This document shows positions 17,394 to 27,214 of a DNA stretch of 64,000 nucleotides, in pieces (the stretch's first letter is position 1; the number at the start of each line of letters is the position of its first letter). Position numbers and translations under genes: made by a program. The DNA lies in the NCBI GenBank assembly GCA_040081715.1, contig JBEBFY010000004.1, forward strand, positions 124,001-188,000. The letters run 5' to 3'. This stretch comes from CANKJK01 sp040081715. GTDB lineage: Bacteria; Acidobacteriota; Vicinamibacteria; Vicinamibacterales; UBA2999. The notes below the pieces were generated by a model. That model had not been told where the DNA came from. It saw nothing but the letters and a program-made list of their open reading frames with translations, and did no database searches.

Positions 17394-18458
17394 ATGGTGT
17401 GTCTATCGCGGCTATCGGTGTCGGTGGGGCTGGCGGCGGTGTGTGTCAGCGGACTGACGGTCCGTGCGGGTCAGCAGCCGGCTGCCACCACTGAACTGTC
17501 ACCTGCGGTGAGGGCGCTCGAACAGGCGCCAGACGTCAAGCCGACCTATCCGAAGGGACCCTACAGTGTCGAGGAGCTGCGCCAGCTCGTGGCGAGCATT
17601 TCGAATTGGGGACGCTGGGGGGCGGACGACGAACTGGGGGCGCTGAACCTGATCACGCCTGAGAAGCGGCGGCAGGCCGCGAAGGCCGTGCGGCACGGGA
17701 TCGCGCTGTCGTTGGCGAAGCGAGACCGCGGCATTATCCAGCACCAGTTCGCGCGGCCCAAGGGGCCGCCGCAGCTGTTTGCTGGCGGGTACCAGCTGCC
17801 CGGCCACAACGACGGGCAGACCCACATTGATGCGCTCTGCCATGTGTGGTTCGACGGGAAGGCCTACAACGGCTTCACGCCAGAGCAGGTCATTGGCGAG
17901 AAGGGCTGCATGCACCTCGGCCTCTCCGGGTACATGCACGGCGGGATTGTCACGCGCGCGGTCTTGATCGACATGCCGCGGCTCAAGGGCGTGCCGTATC
18001 TCGAACCGATGACACCGGTGATGACGGAAGACCTCCTGGCCTGGGAGAAGAAGGTCGGCGTCCGAATCGGCCCAGGAGACGCCATCCTCGTACGCATGGG
18101 GCGGTGGGTGCGGGACGAGAAGTTTCCGGAACATCCTGTGACGATGACGCAGTTGACCAAAGTGGGCCAGGCGGGCCTACACCCGTCGCTGGGTCCGTTC
18201 CTCAAGGAACGCGGTGTGGCGTTCATCGGGCAGGACGGCGGCGCCGGCGTGTTCCCGTCGTCCGTACCCGGCTACATCGCGCCGTTCAGCATCGTCGCCA
18301 CCAATGCCCTGGGTATTCCACTGGTCGTGGCGATGGACCTGGATGAAGCCGTTGAGACGGCGGCACGCCTGAAGCAGTGGGAGCTCCAACTCGTCGTCGG
18401 CCCGCTTCAGCTACCAGCCGGCACGGGCTCGGCCGTGCATCCGGTCGGTGTGTTCTGA
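17394..18458 (+). CDS. Secreted cyclase family protein (KynB-like metal hydrolase)
   Basis: The 354-residue protein has an N-terminal signal peptide (SVSVGLAAVCVSGLTVRAG). The cyclase-family metal site is visible as GQTHIDALCHVWFDGKAYNG near residue 145, corresponding to the HxGTHxDxPxH motif, with D and H retained. Family members such as kynurenine formamidase hydrolyse amides, lactones or formamides with zinc or manganese. The ATG at 17394 follows a strong GAGGAG site and gives the signal peptide; longer in-frame starts overlap the upstream gene. It lies 64 bases after the propeller gene on the same strand, possibly co-transcribed. Confidence 0.85.
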   Translation: MVCLSRLSVSVGLAAVCVSGLTVRAGQQPAATTELSPAVRALEQAPDVKPTYPKGPYSVEELRQLVASISNWGRWGADDELGALNLITPEKRRQAAKAVRHGIALSLAKRDRGIIQHQFARPKGPPQLFAGGYQLPGHNDGQTHIDALCHVWFDGKAYNGFTPEQVIGEKGCMHLGLSGYMHGGIVTRAVLIDMPRLKGVPYLEPMTPVMTEDLLAWEKKVGVRIGPGDAILVRMGRWVRDEKFPEHPVTMTQLTKVGQAGLHPSLGPFLKERGVAFIGQDGGAGVFPSSVPGYIAPFSIVATNALGIPLVVAMDLDEAVETAARLKQWELQLVVGPLQLPAGTGSAVHPVGVF

Positions 18459-18497
18459 GGCGGGGAACTACCGGCACACGTCGCCGGTGCGCCGCCG

Positions 18498-19496
18498 CTA
18501 CCGCGCCGAGCGCGTGACCTCGATGACGATGCCGAGCGTGTCGAGGAACTCGAATTCCGGGCTGCTGCCGGTGCTGGTGCCCTCGAAGCCGCGCCGGCCC
18601 TTCTTCCAGACACCACCCTGCGCGTGCAGTGCGCGCACGGCGCCGTCAAAATCGTCCAGCGGTCCAAAGCCGAAGGCCAGGTGATGGGCCGCTGCGCCGT
18701 CCTTGCGACCGTCGATGAAATCGGCCCAGGGACTCGGCGCGCCGACCGGCTCAATGACCTCGACGCTCACGTTCGGCACCGGGAGCATGACGTACTTCAC
18801 GTGTGAACCCGGGGCGGCCTTGGTGCCCAGCAGGTAGTCGATGCTCGTGAACACATTCAGGGCCGGGGCGGTGAGTCCGAGCAGACGGGCGAGCGCGTCG
18901 GCTTTCGGCTGTGCGTCACGGTAGACGAACCCGATGTGTGAGAGCGCGTGACTGGCCAGGCTGGTGGGCCCCGGTGCCGTTCCAGCGGCTTCTCCGGGCA
19001 TGTCCCGGACCAGTTCGATGGTCACTCCCAACGTGGCCATGAAGTCGAGGAACGCGTAGCGGCCGGTGGCGCTGCCGGCCACCAGCCGGCCGCCGAGACG
19101 CTCCATGCTGCGGACGCGCGAGTCGAGCGGTTCATCGATGCTGAACCCCACGTGCTGGATGCCCGGTCCGAAACGATTCAGGAAGTCCCTCGTGGGCCCG
19201 GGCCCCAGGGGCTGGTCAACTTCGATCCGGCAATTGGCCGTGTCAAGGAAGGCAACCTTGAGCGCGATCGTTCCGCCTCCAGGAGCCTCCAGGGAGTTGG
19301 TGTGGGCGGAGGGAGGGACAATGCCGAGGATCGCGGCCAGGCGCGCCACGGTCTTGTCGGCGTCTTCCGTGGCGAGGGCCACGTGGGTCAGCCGGGCGTG
19401 AGCCAGCGGCGGCAACCCCTGACCCTCGGCGTGCTCTCCGAAACTGGTCGCGATCACTGCCGCCAGCGCCATGGCGGTCCACGTCCGTCCTCGCAT
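18498..19496 (-). CDS. Secreted protein with two VOC (glyoxalase-like) domains
   Basis: The 332-residue protein starts with a signal peptide (TAMALAAVIATSFGEHAEG). Two vicinal-oxygen-chelate domains follow: residues about 33-165 (LTHVALATEDADKTV, then IQHVGFSIDEPL and GVTIELV) and about 185-330 (LSHIGFVYRDAQPKADA, then AHHLAFGFGPLDDF and GIVIEVT). The His and Glu positions used for metal binding in VOC enzymes are present. A GGAGGA ribosome-binding site precedes the ATG at 19496. It converges with the cyclase gene, 39 bases between ends. Export of a VOC protein is less usual than a cytosolic one. The reaction is unknown. Confidence 0.82.
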   Translation of the reverse strand: MRGRTWTAMALAAVIATSFGEHAEGQGLPPLAHARLTHVALATEDADKTVARLAAILGIVPPSAHTNSLEAPGGGTIALKVAFLDTANCRIEVDQPLGPGPTRDFLNRFGPGIQHVGFSIDEPLDSRVRSMERLGGRLVAGSATGRYAFLDFMATLGVTIELVRDMPGEAAGTAPGPTSLASHALSHIGFVYRDAQPKADALARLLGLTAPALNVFTSIDYLLGTKAAPGSHVKYVMLPVPNVSVEVIEPVGAPSPWADFIDGRKDGAAAHHLAFGFGPLDDFDGAVRALHAQGGVWKKGRRGFEGTSTGSSPEFEFLDTLGIVIEVTRSAR

Positions 19497-19679
19497 GGGA
19501 ATCCTCCTCAGGCGGGCAGTCTACTCCGGCGGGCCGGGGCAATTGCGGATTGATTCCGCCGGGAAGACCACTCACACTATGGCCGTCATCGTGACGGCCC
19601 GCGCGGGTGGGCTGGACACGATTGGCCCAGGGCGGTCGGCCCCGGGCCCGTGGCAGGTTGCAGGTTGGCAGTCAGGCTG

Positions 19680-21125
19680 ATGCTGAAAATGAGACAGGTA
19701 CTTCTCGCAGCGGCCCTCTGGGCCGGCTGTGCTGCGCTGGCGGCGGCCGCTGATCAGCGTCTGGTCGAGGCCGCAAAGCGGCAGGATGCTGCCGCGGTGC
19801 GCTCGCTGCTCAAGCAGGGCGCGCCACCGAACGACTCCCAGCCCGACGGTGCCACCGCGCTGCACTGGGCCGCGCATTTCGACGACATCGTAAGCGCCGA
19901 GGCCCTTCTCGGCGCCGGCGCGCGGGTGGATGCGCGGAACGATTACGGCGTCACGCCCCTCTCGCTGGCCGCCGTCAACGGCAGCGCCCGCATGGTGGCG
20001 GCCTTGCTGAAGGCCGGTGCGGCGCCGGACCTGTCGCTACCCTCCGGAGAAACGCCACTGATGACGGCGGCGCGCGTTGGCAGCACCGAGGTAACTGTTC
20101 TCCTCCTCGACAAGGGCGCGGCGATCAATCACAGGGAGTCGGCGAAGGGCCAGACCGCCCTGATGTGGGCGCTCTATGAGGGGCATACGGGAACCGCGCG
20201 TCTCCTGCTCGACCGGGGAGCCGATGTGCATCTGCCGTCGGCGGGCGGGATGACGCCGCTGCTGTTTGCCGCCCGGCAGGGAAGCATGGATGCGGTGGCG
20301 CTGCTTCTGGACCGCGGTGCGCGGATCGAGGATGCCAACAGCGACGGGGTGACGCCTCTGCTGATGGCCGTGGTGCGCGGTCACGTCCCCGCCGTTCTCC
20401 TGCTGCTCGAGCGCGGCGCGAATGCGAAGACGTCCGGTGCCGGCTTTACGCCGCTGCACTGGGCAGCTGGCACGTGGGAGACGTCCATGACCCACGACTA
20501 CCCGGAGGCGGAAGGCGAGTGGCGCGCGCTCGGCGGACTGGGCGGTCAGAAGGCCGTCGTAATCAAAGCGCTGGTGGCCAGGGGAGCCGATGTGAACGCA
20601 CGGCTGACGAAGAGTCCGCCGCGTTTCGGGATCAACATGTTCTATGTGGTCCGCACGAACGGCGCCACGCCGTTCTGGATCGCGGCCATGAGTACCGACG
20701 TGGAGATGATGCGGCTGCTGGCCTCGCTTGGCGCTGACGCCAACCTGCGGAATGAGGACCGCGTCACTCCGCTCATGGCGACCACGGGTGTAGGGCGTGT
20801 CGAGGGCGACAGTCTGCTGGGCGATGCACCAAGCATCGCGGCAGCCAAGGTGTGTCTCGAGCTGGGGAATGACATCAACGCCCAGAGCGATACCGGTGAG
20901 ACGGCGTTGCACGGCACGGCGTGGTTCGGACTGGACGAGACCGCGCGGTTCCTTGTGGAGCACGGGGCTGACATGACGATCACGGACAAGGGCGGCCAGA
21001 CGCCCGAGCAGATGGCTGAGGGCACGACGAGGACGCTGCTGTTTCGCACGCATCCCAGCACGGCCCGGGTGCTGCACGAGTTGGCGGTCGCGAAGGGCCT
21101 GTCCGCTCCGGCGACCACCAGGTAG
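19680..21125 (+). CDS. Exported ankyrin repeat protein
   Basis: About 481 residues with a signal peptide (MRQVLLAAALWAGCAALAAA) and ten to eleven ankyrin repeats, for example GATALHWAAHFDDIVSAEAL, YGVTPLSLAAVNGSARMVAA and GMTPLLFAARQGSMDAVALL. ATG 19680 or 19689 is the likely start; the frame is open further up but without a signal sequence. The DUF1592 protein starts 11 bases after its stop and the DUF1552 gene overlaps that one, so the three form an operon, a combination I recall as common in Acidobacteria. It probably acts as a periplasmic scaffold; the ligand is unknown. Confidence 0.88.
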   Translation: MLKMRQVLLAAALWAGCAALAAAADQRLVEAAKRQDAAAVRSLLKQGAPPNDSQPDGATALHWAAHFDDIVSAEALLGAGARVDARNDYGVTPLSLAAVNGSARMVAALLKAGAAPDLSLPSGETPLMTAARVGSTEVTVLLLDKGAAINHRESAKGQTALMWALYEGHTGTARLLLDRGADVHLPSAGGMTPLLFAARQGSMDAVALLLDRGARIEDANSDGVTPLLMAVVRGHVPAVLLLLERGANAKTSGAGFTPLHWAAGTWETSMTHDYPEAEGEWRALGGLGGQKAVVIKALVARGADVNARLTKSPPRFGINMFYVVRTNGATPFWIAAMSTDVEMMRLLASLGADANLRNEDRVTPLMATTGVGRVEGDSLLGDAPSIAAAKVCLELGNDINAQSDTGETALHGTAWFGLDETARFLVEHGADMTITDKGGQTPEQMAEGTTRTLLFRTHPSTARVLHELAVAKGLSAPATTR

Positions 21126-21136
21126 GAGTCACCCCC

Positions 21137-23482
21137 ATGCGCAGGATCGCCTTGACCGTAGTCGTGAGCCTCAGCGCGTCCGTCGTGGCGAACGCCCAGA
21201 TGACGCCGCGTGCCTTGGTGGAAGGCTACTGCGTGACGTGTCACAACGAGCAGGCGAAGCGCGGAGGGTTGGTGTTCGACCCGGTGGACGCGGACCATCC
21301 GGAGCGGCAGCCCGAACTCTGGGAGAAGGTCGTCCGGAAGGTGCGCAGCGGCACGATGCCGCCGATGGGCGCGCGACGGCCGGATGGGGTCCAGGTGGAC
21401 GCGGCCGCGACTGCGCTCGAGCGCGCACTGGATCGGGCGGCGGCCGCCTCTCCGAACCCGGGTCGTGTTGTGCTGCATCGGCTCAATCGTGCGGAGTACG
21501 TCAACGCCGTCCGTGACCTGCTGGCTCTCGACGTCGATGCCCGGGAGACCCTGCCGGCCGACGGGTCGGGTTTCGGGTTCGACAACATCGCCGACGTCCT
21601 CACGGTCTCGCCGGGCCTGTTCGATCGATACCTTTCGGCCGCGCGCCGCATCGCGCGTGACGCCGTGGGTGACCCCACGACGGTACGGCCGGTGATCACG
21701 ACGCTTGCCCGCATCCCGATGTTCCGCGTGCAGTCTGACCGCATGGGCGAGGAGTTGCCGTTCGGATCGCGAGGAGGCGTCGCTGTCCGGCACCACTTCG
21801 CGCTGGACGGGGAGTATGTGTTTCGCCTGAACTTCCAGCGCGGCACGATGAGCGGCTTTATCCGTGGCCTGCAGGAGGATACCGACGTCGACCTGCGGGT
21901 CGACGGGGAGCGCGTGAAGCTGTTCACGCTACCCAAACGGACGAATGCGTCCTCGAGCGGAATCCCCGAGAAGCCGCTGGAGATCCGGGTTCCCGTGAAG
22001 GCGGGTCCCCGGGTGATTAGCGTGAGCCTGGGGAAGGTGAGCACCGCCTATGAAGGGTGGGGGCCAGCATCCATGCCCGTGGCCAGCAACAGCTTTGCTC
22101 AGACCGACCGGATGACCAACGAGTCCGGGCTGGTGGAGGTGGCCGTCGAGAGCGTGGAGGTGGAAGGCCCCTTCACTGCCAGAACGCCCACGTCCACACC
22201 GAGCCGCGCCCGCATCTTCAGTTGCAGGCCGGAGATCGGCGCCGACGAGGTGTGCGCCCGCCTGATCCTGTCCCGGCTCGCCTACCGGGCGTACCGACGT
22301 CCGGTCACGAAGGCCCAGGTCGAGGCCTTGATGGGCTTCTATCGTGAGGGACGTGGCGGCGAGGGGGCGTTTGAACGCGGGATTCAGTTCGCGCTCGAGC
22401 GGATCCTTGTCGACCCGGCGTTCCTGTTCCGGGCGGAACATCTGAGCGCCACTGTAGCCCGCAGCGGACTCCGCCAGATCGACGACTACACACTGGCGTC
22501 GAAGCTGTCGTTCTTCCTCTGGAGCAGCATCCCGGACGAGGCGCTATTGAAGGCTGCTGACGCGGGGACGCTGCACCAGCCGGCCGTGCTCGACCGGCAG
22601 GTCAGGCGCATGCTCGCCGACCCGCGCTCGGAGGCCCTGGTCGCGAACTTCTTCGGGCAGTGGCTCATGCTGCGGAACATGGAATCGCTCGACCGCGACC
22701 AGACCGTGTATCCATCATTTGATGACAACCTGCGGAACGACCTCCGCACCGAGACGGAGATGTTCCTGACCAGCCAGCTCCGCGAGGACCGTCCGGCCGC
22801 CGGACTGTTGACGGCCGGCTACAGCTATCTGAACGAGCGGCTGGCGCGGCACTATGGTATCGGCGGTATCTACGGCAGCCGGTTCCGTCGCGTGCAGCTT
22901 TCGAATCCCAACAGGGCCGGGCTTCTGGGGCAGGGCAGTATTCTGGCGGTCACCTCCTATGCGAACCGCACGTCTCCCGTCCTGCGTGGCAAGTGGCTCA
23001 TGCAGAACGTGCTCGGGACTCCACCGCCCCTGCCGCCCGCGAACGTGCCCCCGCTCGATGCCACCCAGGTGAAGGGCACGTTGCGGCAGCGCATGGAGCA
23101 GCATCGCAAGAACCCGGTGTGTGCGTCCTGCCACTCGCAGATCGACCCGCTCGGCTTTGCGCTCGAGAATTTCGACGCGATTGGGCGCTGGCGGGACACG
23201 GACGCTCAGTTGCCAATTGACGCCTCTGGCATGCTCCCCGATGGCAGCAAGTTCGACGGGCCGGCCTCGTTCCGCGCGGCCATCGAGCCCAGGCGCCAGC
23301 AGTTCATTGCCACCGTGGCCGAACGGCTCCTGACCTATGCATTGGGCCGGGGCGTGGAGTCGTACGACCTGTCGTCGCTGCGCGCCATCCTTCGCGATGC
23401 CGCGGCGTCCGATTACCGGTGGTCTGCGCTCGTCGGGGGCGTCGTGCGCAGCGTGCCGTTTCGTCTGCGGAGAGGTGAATGA
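21137..23482 (+). CDS. DUF1587/DUF1595/DUF1592/DUF1588/DUF1585 multidomain cytochrome-like protein
   Basis: The 781-residue secreted protein has a signal peptide, an N-terminal heme-c motif CVTCHNEQAKRGGLVFD, then the planctomycete-type domain series: DUF1587 (HRLNRAEYVNAVRDLLALDV), a carbohydrate-binding-like middle, DUF1595 (AYRAYRRPVTKAQVEALMGF), DUF1592 (YTLASKLSFFLWSSIPDEAL), DUF1588 (GLLGQGSILAVTSYANRTSP) with a second heme motif CASCHSQIDPLGFALENFD, and DUF1585 at the end. The ATG has an AGGAG site. In these systems the cytochrome-like protein is paired with a Tat-exported DUF1552 partner, encoded here with a 4-base overlap. The biochemical role is not established. Confidence 0.93.
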   Translation: MRRIALTVVVSLSASVVANAQMTPRALVEGYCVTCHNEQAKRGGLVFDPVDADHPERQPELWEKVVRKVRSGTMPPMGARRPDGVQVDAAATALERALDRAAAASPNPGRVVLHRLNRAEYVNAVRDLLALDVDARETLPADGSGFGFDNIADVLTVSPGLFDRYLSAARRIARDAVGDPTTVRPVITTLARIPMFRVQSDRMGEELPFGSRGGVAVRHHFALDGEYVFRLNFQRGTMSGFIRGLQEDTDVDLRVDGERVKLFTLPKRTNASSSGIPEKPLEIRVPVKAGPRVISVSLGKVSTAYEGWGPASMPVASNSFAQTDRMTNESGLVEVAVESVEVEGPFTARTPTSTPSRARIFSCRPEIGADEVCARLILSRLAYRAYRRPVTKAQVEALMGFYREGRGGEGAFERGIQFALERILVDPAFLFRAEHLSATVARSGLRQIDDYTLASKLSFFLWSSIPDEALLKAADAGTLHQPAVLDRQVRRMLADPRSEALVANFFGQWLMLRNMESLDRDQTVYPSFDDNLRNDLRTETEMFLTSQLREDRPAAGLLTAGYSYLNERLARHYGIGGIYGSRFRRVQLSNPNRAGLLGQGSILAVTSYANRTSPVLRGKWLMQNVLGTPPPLPPANVPPLDATQVKGTLRQRMEQHRKNPVCASCHSQIDPLGFALENFDAIGRWRDTDAQLPIDASGMLPDGSKFDGPASFRAAIEPRRQQFIATVAERLLTYALGRGVESYDLSSLRAILRDAAASDYRWSALVGGVVRSVPFRLRRGE

Positions 23483-24828
23483 ACATCAGTCTCGGGAAAC
23501 ACATCAGCCGCCGGACCGTGCTGCGCGGCGCCGGCGTGTCTCTGGCCCTGCCGCTGCTTGATGCTATGGTGCCGGCCCATGTCGCAACGCGACTCACCGC
23601 TGCCGCACCCGTCAGGCGTTTCGCGGCCGTCTACGTGCCGATGGGCATGAACATGGCCTCGTGGACGCCTGCGGCGGAGGGACCGCTCGAGCTGACCGCG
23701 CCCTTGCAGGCGCTGGCACCCTACAAGGACAAGGTCCTGGCGATCACAGGGCTGGACCACGACCCTGCCGTGCCGAAGGGGCAGATTGCCGGCCAGCATT
23801 CGCGCGTGATGGCGAGTTGGCTCACGGGCACGCGCGTGGTGGCCACGGAAGGCCCCGGCTTCCGCAACGGCACGTCGCTCGATCAGATCATCGCGCAGCA
23901 CGCCGGCGACACGCAGCTGCGGTCGATGGAGCTGGCGCTGGAGTCCGTCGATCTGGTGGGCGCCTGCGAGCAGGGGTACACCTGCGTGTACTCCGGCACC
24001 ATTGCCTGGCGGACACCCACGACCCCACTGCCGATGGAGGTGAATCCGCGCGTCGTGTTCGAGCGGATGTTCGGCGACACGGGCAGCACGGACCCGACCG
24101 TGCGGGCGGTGCGCAATCGCAAGGATCGGAGCCTGCTGGATTCCGTGACGGCGCAGGTGCCGGGCCTCCAGAAGACGCTCGCCGGCGACGACCGGGTGAA
24201 ACTGGATCAGTACCTCGACGCGGTGCGCGATGTGGAGCACCGTATTCAGAAGGCCGAGGAGCAGAGCGGGCGGGAGCTACCCGTCATGACGCAGCCAGCC
24301 GGGGTCCCGCGGAGCTATGACGAACACGCCGAGGTGATGTTCGACCTCCTGGCGCTGGCCTTCCAGACGGATCTGACGCGCGTGGCCACCTTCATGATCG
24401 GTCGTGAGATGAGCGTGCGGACGTTCCCGCAGATCGGCATTTCTGAACCCCATCATCCGCTGTCCCATCACCAGAACAATCCGGAGAAACTGGCCGGGCA
24501 GGCGAAGTTGAACGCGTACCACGTGCGGTTGTTCTCGCACCTCGTTGACAGGCTGGCGGCGGCGCGCGAGGACAATCAGTCCATCCTCGAGAACTCCATC
24601 CTTCTCTACGGGTCCGGGATGAGCGATTCGAACATCCACGCCGCGCTGAACCTGCCGACACTGGTCGTGGGCGGCGGTGCCGGACAGATCAGGGGCGGGC
24701 GGCACCTGACGTACCCGAAGGCGACGCCCCTGACGAACCTGCAGCTCGCGATCCTCGACAAGATGGGCGCACCCGTGGAGCGCTTCGGCGACAGCAACGG
24801 ACGACTGGACCTGTTGCCGGGCATCTGA
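23479..24828 (+). CDS. DUF1552 family protein with Tat signal
   Basis: The 449-residue protein starts with a twin-arginine leader, SRRTVLRGAGVSLALPLLDA, so it is exported folded, possibly with a cofactor. The rest follows DUF1552 (YVPMGMNMASWTP near residue 55, ISEPHHPLSHHQNNPEK near 320, LLYGSGMSDSNIHAALNLPT near 375), distantly related to the sulfatase/DUF1501 alkaline-phosphatase-like fold. The start codon overlaps the DUF1592 stop (ATGA), giving coupled synthesis in the ankyrin / DUF1592 / DUF1552 operon. Confidence 0.93.
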   Translation: MNISLGKHISRRTVLRGAGVSLALPLLDAMVPAHVATRLTAAAPVRRFAAVYVPMGMNMASWTPAAEGPLELTAPLQALAPYKDKVLAITGLDHDPAVPKGQIAGQHSRVMASWLTGTRVVATEGPGFRNGTSLDQIIAQHAGDTQLRSMELALESVDLVGACEQGYTCVYSGTIAWRTPTTPLPMEVNPRVVFERMFGDTGSTDPTVRAVRNRKDRSLLDSVTAQVPGLQKTLAGDDRVKLDQYLDAVRDVEHRIQKAEEQSGRELPVMTQPAGVPRSYDEHAEVMFDLLALAFQTDLTRVATFMIGREMSVRTFPQIGISEPHHPLSHHQNNPEKLAGQAKLNAYHVRLFSHLVDRLAAAREDNQSILENSILLYGSGMSDSNIHAALNLPTLVVGGGAGQIRGGRHLTYPKATPLTNLQLAILDKMGAPVERFGDSNGRLDLLPGI

Positions 24829-24862
24829 CGCTGGCCTGATACTGGAGGACGGCCCCGGGCAG

Positions 24863-27049
24863 CTATCGCCGGAACAGGTACTGGACTTTCGCAAAGAGGG
24901 CCCGGTTGGTTCGACGATAGGCGTCGTCCGCATAGCGCACCGCGTCGATGCGGTCTTCCTGCCGGTAGCGGTCGTCGTAGCCCACGAAGAACACCGTGCC
25001 GGCATTCACGCGGTACGTGCCCATCACGTTGAGGCCGAAGGTCTTGTTGAGGGTGTTCAGATCCGTGATGTTGCGGATGAGCAGCCGCGGCGTGAACTGG
25101 TAGGTGGTGACAGCCCGGACCACCTTGACGTCGAAGTCCACGGTGTTGCTGCGCACGTCTGTGAACCGCGTGGCGTTCAGGGTGATCTCCGACTGGAACC
25201 TGGATGAGGGCCTGAGGGTGACCGTGGCGCTGTAGACCAGGCTGTGGCCGAGGTACGGCGTGGCGAGGAAGCGGACCTCGTCGCCCACGCTGAGGTCGGC
25301 CTTGACCAGCACGGCGCGGCTTGTGTTGATGGTGGCGGACGCCGTGTAGCGCGTTTTCTGGAAGTCGATGCCCTGAAACCGCTCGAGGATGCGGCCGCCG
25401 GATCCGCTGAGCGTGATGTTCCTGGCAAAGGCCGCCTGCATCGTTAGCGTGGTGTCCTGATCGTTCAGCACGCCGGCAAAGTCGTAGAGCCGGTTGTGGG
25501 CGATCCTGGGCCCCCAGTTGATCACCCAGGTCTGCGGCCACCAGCGGTAATTGACGCTGGTGAATACCTTCCTGAAGTTCACCCGGGCCTGGAAACCGGC
25601 GTCGTTGCGATAGTCGGGCGAGATGGTGTTCTCGGCCAGCACGAAACCGAACGACCGGCCCATCTTCAGAAAGCCGATGTCCGACATGTGGCCGTTGCGG
25701 CGCACGCCGCCAGCGTCAAGGTGGCGCGTGAGGCCGCCCGTCAACTGGAGGCGGAAGTTGGTCCAGAACCGGAAGCTGCCGTCGAAGACGGCGAGGCGGG
25801 AGTGGCCGCCGCCGAACTCGCGGTCGTTGGCGATCATGCCGAGAAACGATTCCCGGCCGACGTCGTAGCGCACACGGCCGGAGACAATACGCGCGGCCTT
25901 GCCGAAGTCGGCCGCGAGCGGGTCGTCGAGCCGGCCCGGCGCCTGGTCATTGGCCGCCAGCAGCCCAAAAGTGGTCTTGCCGGACTTACCCGTGAGCTTC
26001 ACGCCGATCTGCGGGTCGAGAATGGTGCGCGTGTGCAGGAAGTAGAACGGCCCGTTCACGCGGAAGATCTCCTGGCCCTCAAGGAAGAACGGCCTGAGTT
26101 CCGGGAAGAAGAGCGGGAAGCGCTGGTTGATCTCGATCTGCGGCCGGTCCGACTCGATCTGCGAGAAGTCCGGATTCACCGTGACGTCGAGCGTCAGGTT
26201 GGACGAGAGGCCGTACTTCACGTTCAGCCCGGCTTCGGCAATGTCGTCCTTGACGATGGCGCCCGAGGCGAGCCGCTCGGTGGCGACGGTCGTGGCGGTG
26301 GGGAGGACTTCCAGATTGCGTGCGGTGGAGAGGTCGCGCATGCCGGACAGCATCCCCATCTGGGCGAGCACCCCTGGGATGTTGTTGGAGAGCGGCGCCC
26401 AGGTGGACGTCTCGTTGTTGTTCCGGATTTCGCGCTGCACCTGGAACCCCCACGTGTGCGGTTCGCCGGCCGGGCGGCTTGGATAGCGGAGGCTTTTGAT
26501 CGGGATGGCCATCTCCGCCGTCCAGCCATCCTCGACCAGCATGCCCGCGGACCTGAAGAGCACATTCCAGGTGGCGTCGGAGACGGTGACCCCGCCCCCG
26601 CCTCCGCCGATGAGTGCGTCGCTCTGGACGCCGTAGCCGTTGACGGAGAAGGAGTAGCCGCGCTGCTGATCCCGGAAGGGGTCGAAGCTCACGGCCACGG
26701 TGTCGTCGTTGGACGTGGCGTCGCGGTCCGCACGCGTGGCGCGCACCATGCCGGTGTCGCGATAGTGGGCGTGGATGCCCACGTAGATCGCCTGGCTGTC
26801 GTAGCCGATGTAGACGTCCGTGGCCTCGCTCGCCGGCGCGCCCTCGGCGGGCTTGAGCTGGACGAGTCCGGTGACCTTGGCGGCCGTCGACCAGACGGCA
26901 TCGTCAAGCCGTCCGTCGATGGCGGGCGGCTGGGCCGCGCGGACGGCCGTGAGGGACAGCGGCGCCGGCTGGGCCCTGGCCCTGGCACCCGCCAGGAGCA
27001 GCAGCGTGGCGGCCACCGTCAGGACACGAGTCGACCCAGGATGCATCAT
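24863..27049 (-). CDS. CBM9-like/DUF5916 outer-membrane protein
   Basis: About 728 residues with a signal peptide (LTVAATLLLLAGARARA). The N-terminal part (IDGRLDDAVWSTAAKVTGL to EMAIPIKSLRYP, about residues 35-210) is a CBM9-type carbohydrate-binding-like domain; the rest is DUF5916, a beta-barrel-like region with aromatic strand ends (NPDFSQIESDRPQIEINQRF, FFPELRPFFLEGQEIF). Such proteins sit in the outer membrane next to secreted hydrolases. ATG 27049 is the start that gives a signal peptide; the open frame extends further upstream but that part is Arg/Pro-rich shadow sequence. The protein ends in FRR, compatible with barrel insertion. Divergent from the gene at 27215. Confidence 0.85.
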   Translation of the reverse strand: MMHPGSTRVLTVAATLLLLAGARARAQPAPLSLTAVRAAQPPAIDGRLDDAVWSTAAKVTGLVQLKPAEGAPASEATDVYIGYDSQAIYVGIHAHYRDTGMVRATRADRDATSNDDTVAVSFDPFRDQQRGYSFSVNGYGVQSDALIGGGGGGVTVSDATWNVLFRSAGMLVEDGWTAEMAIPIKSLRYPSRPAGEPHTWGFQVQREIRNNNETSTWAPLSNNIPGVLAQMGMLSGMRDLSTARNLEVLPTATTVATERLASGAIVKDDIAEAGLNVKYGLSSNLTLDVTVNPDFSQIESDRPQIEINQRFPLFFPELRPFFLEGQEIFRVNGPFYFLHTRTILDPQIGVKLTGKSGKTTFGLLAANDQAPGRLDDPLAADFGKAARIVSGRVRYDVGRESFLGMIANDREFGGGHSRLAVFDGSFRFWTNFRLQLTGGLTRHLDAGGVRRNGHMSDIGFLKMGRSFGFVLAENTISPDYRNDAGFQARVNFRKVFTSVNYRWWPQTWVINWGPRIAHNRLYDFAGVLNDQDTTLTMQAAFARNITLSGSGGRILERFQGIDFQKTRYTASATINTSRAVLVKADLSVGDEVRFLATPYLGHSLVYSATVTLRPSSRFQSEITLNATRFTDVRSNTVDFDVKVVRAVTTYQFTPRLLIRNITDLNTLNKTFGLNVMGTYRVNAGTVFFVGYDDRYRQEDRIDAVRYADDAYRRTNRALFAKVQYLFRR

Positions 27050-27214
27050 GAACCGGTCGATCTTACCGGGCCGGGGAGGGCTGCGTCCGCGCTCAGGGGC
27101 GCCGCGCCGCCGGCAGTCCAAATCGCGACGTTCCTGTCTCGGCCGACCGGGGGAGAATGGAGCGCCCCTGTTCATGGGGCGGGCTGGTTCCGGCATCAAC
27201 GTGAGGAGATTGGC

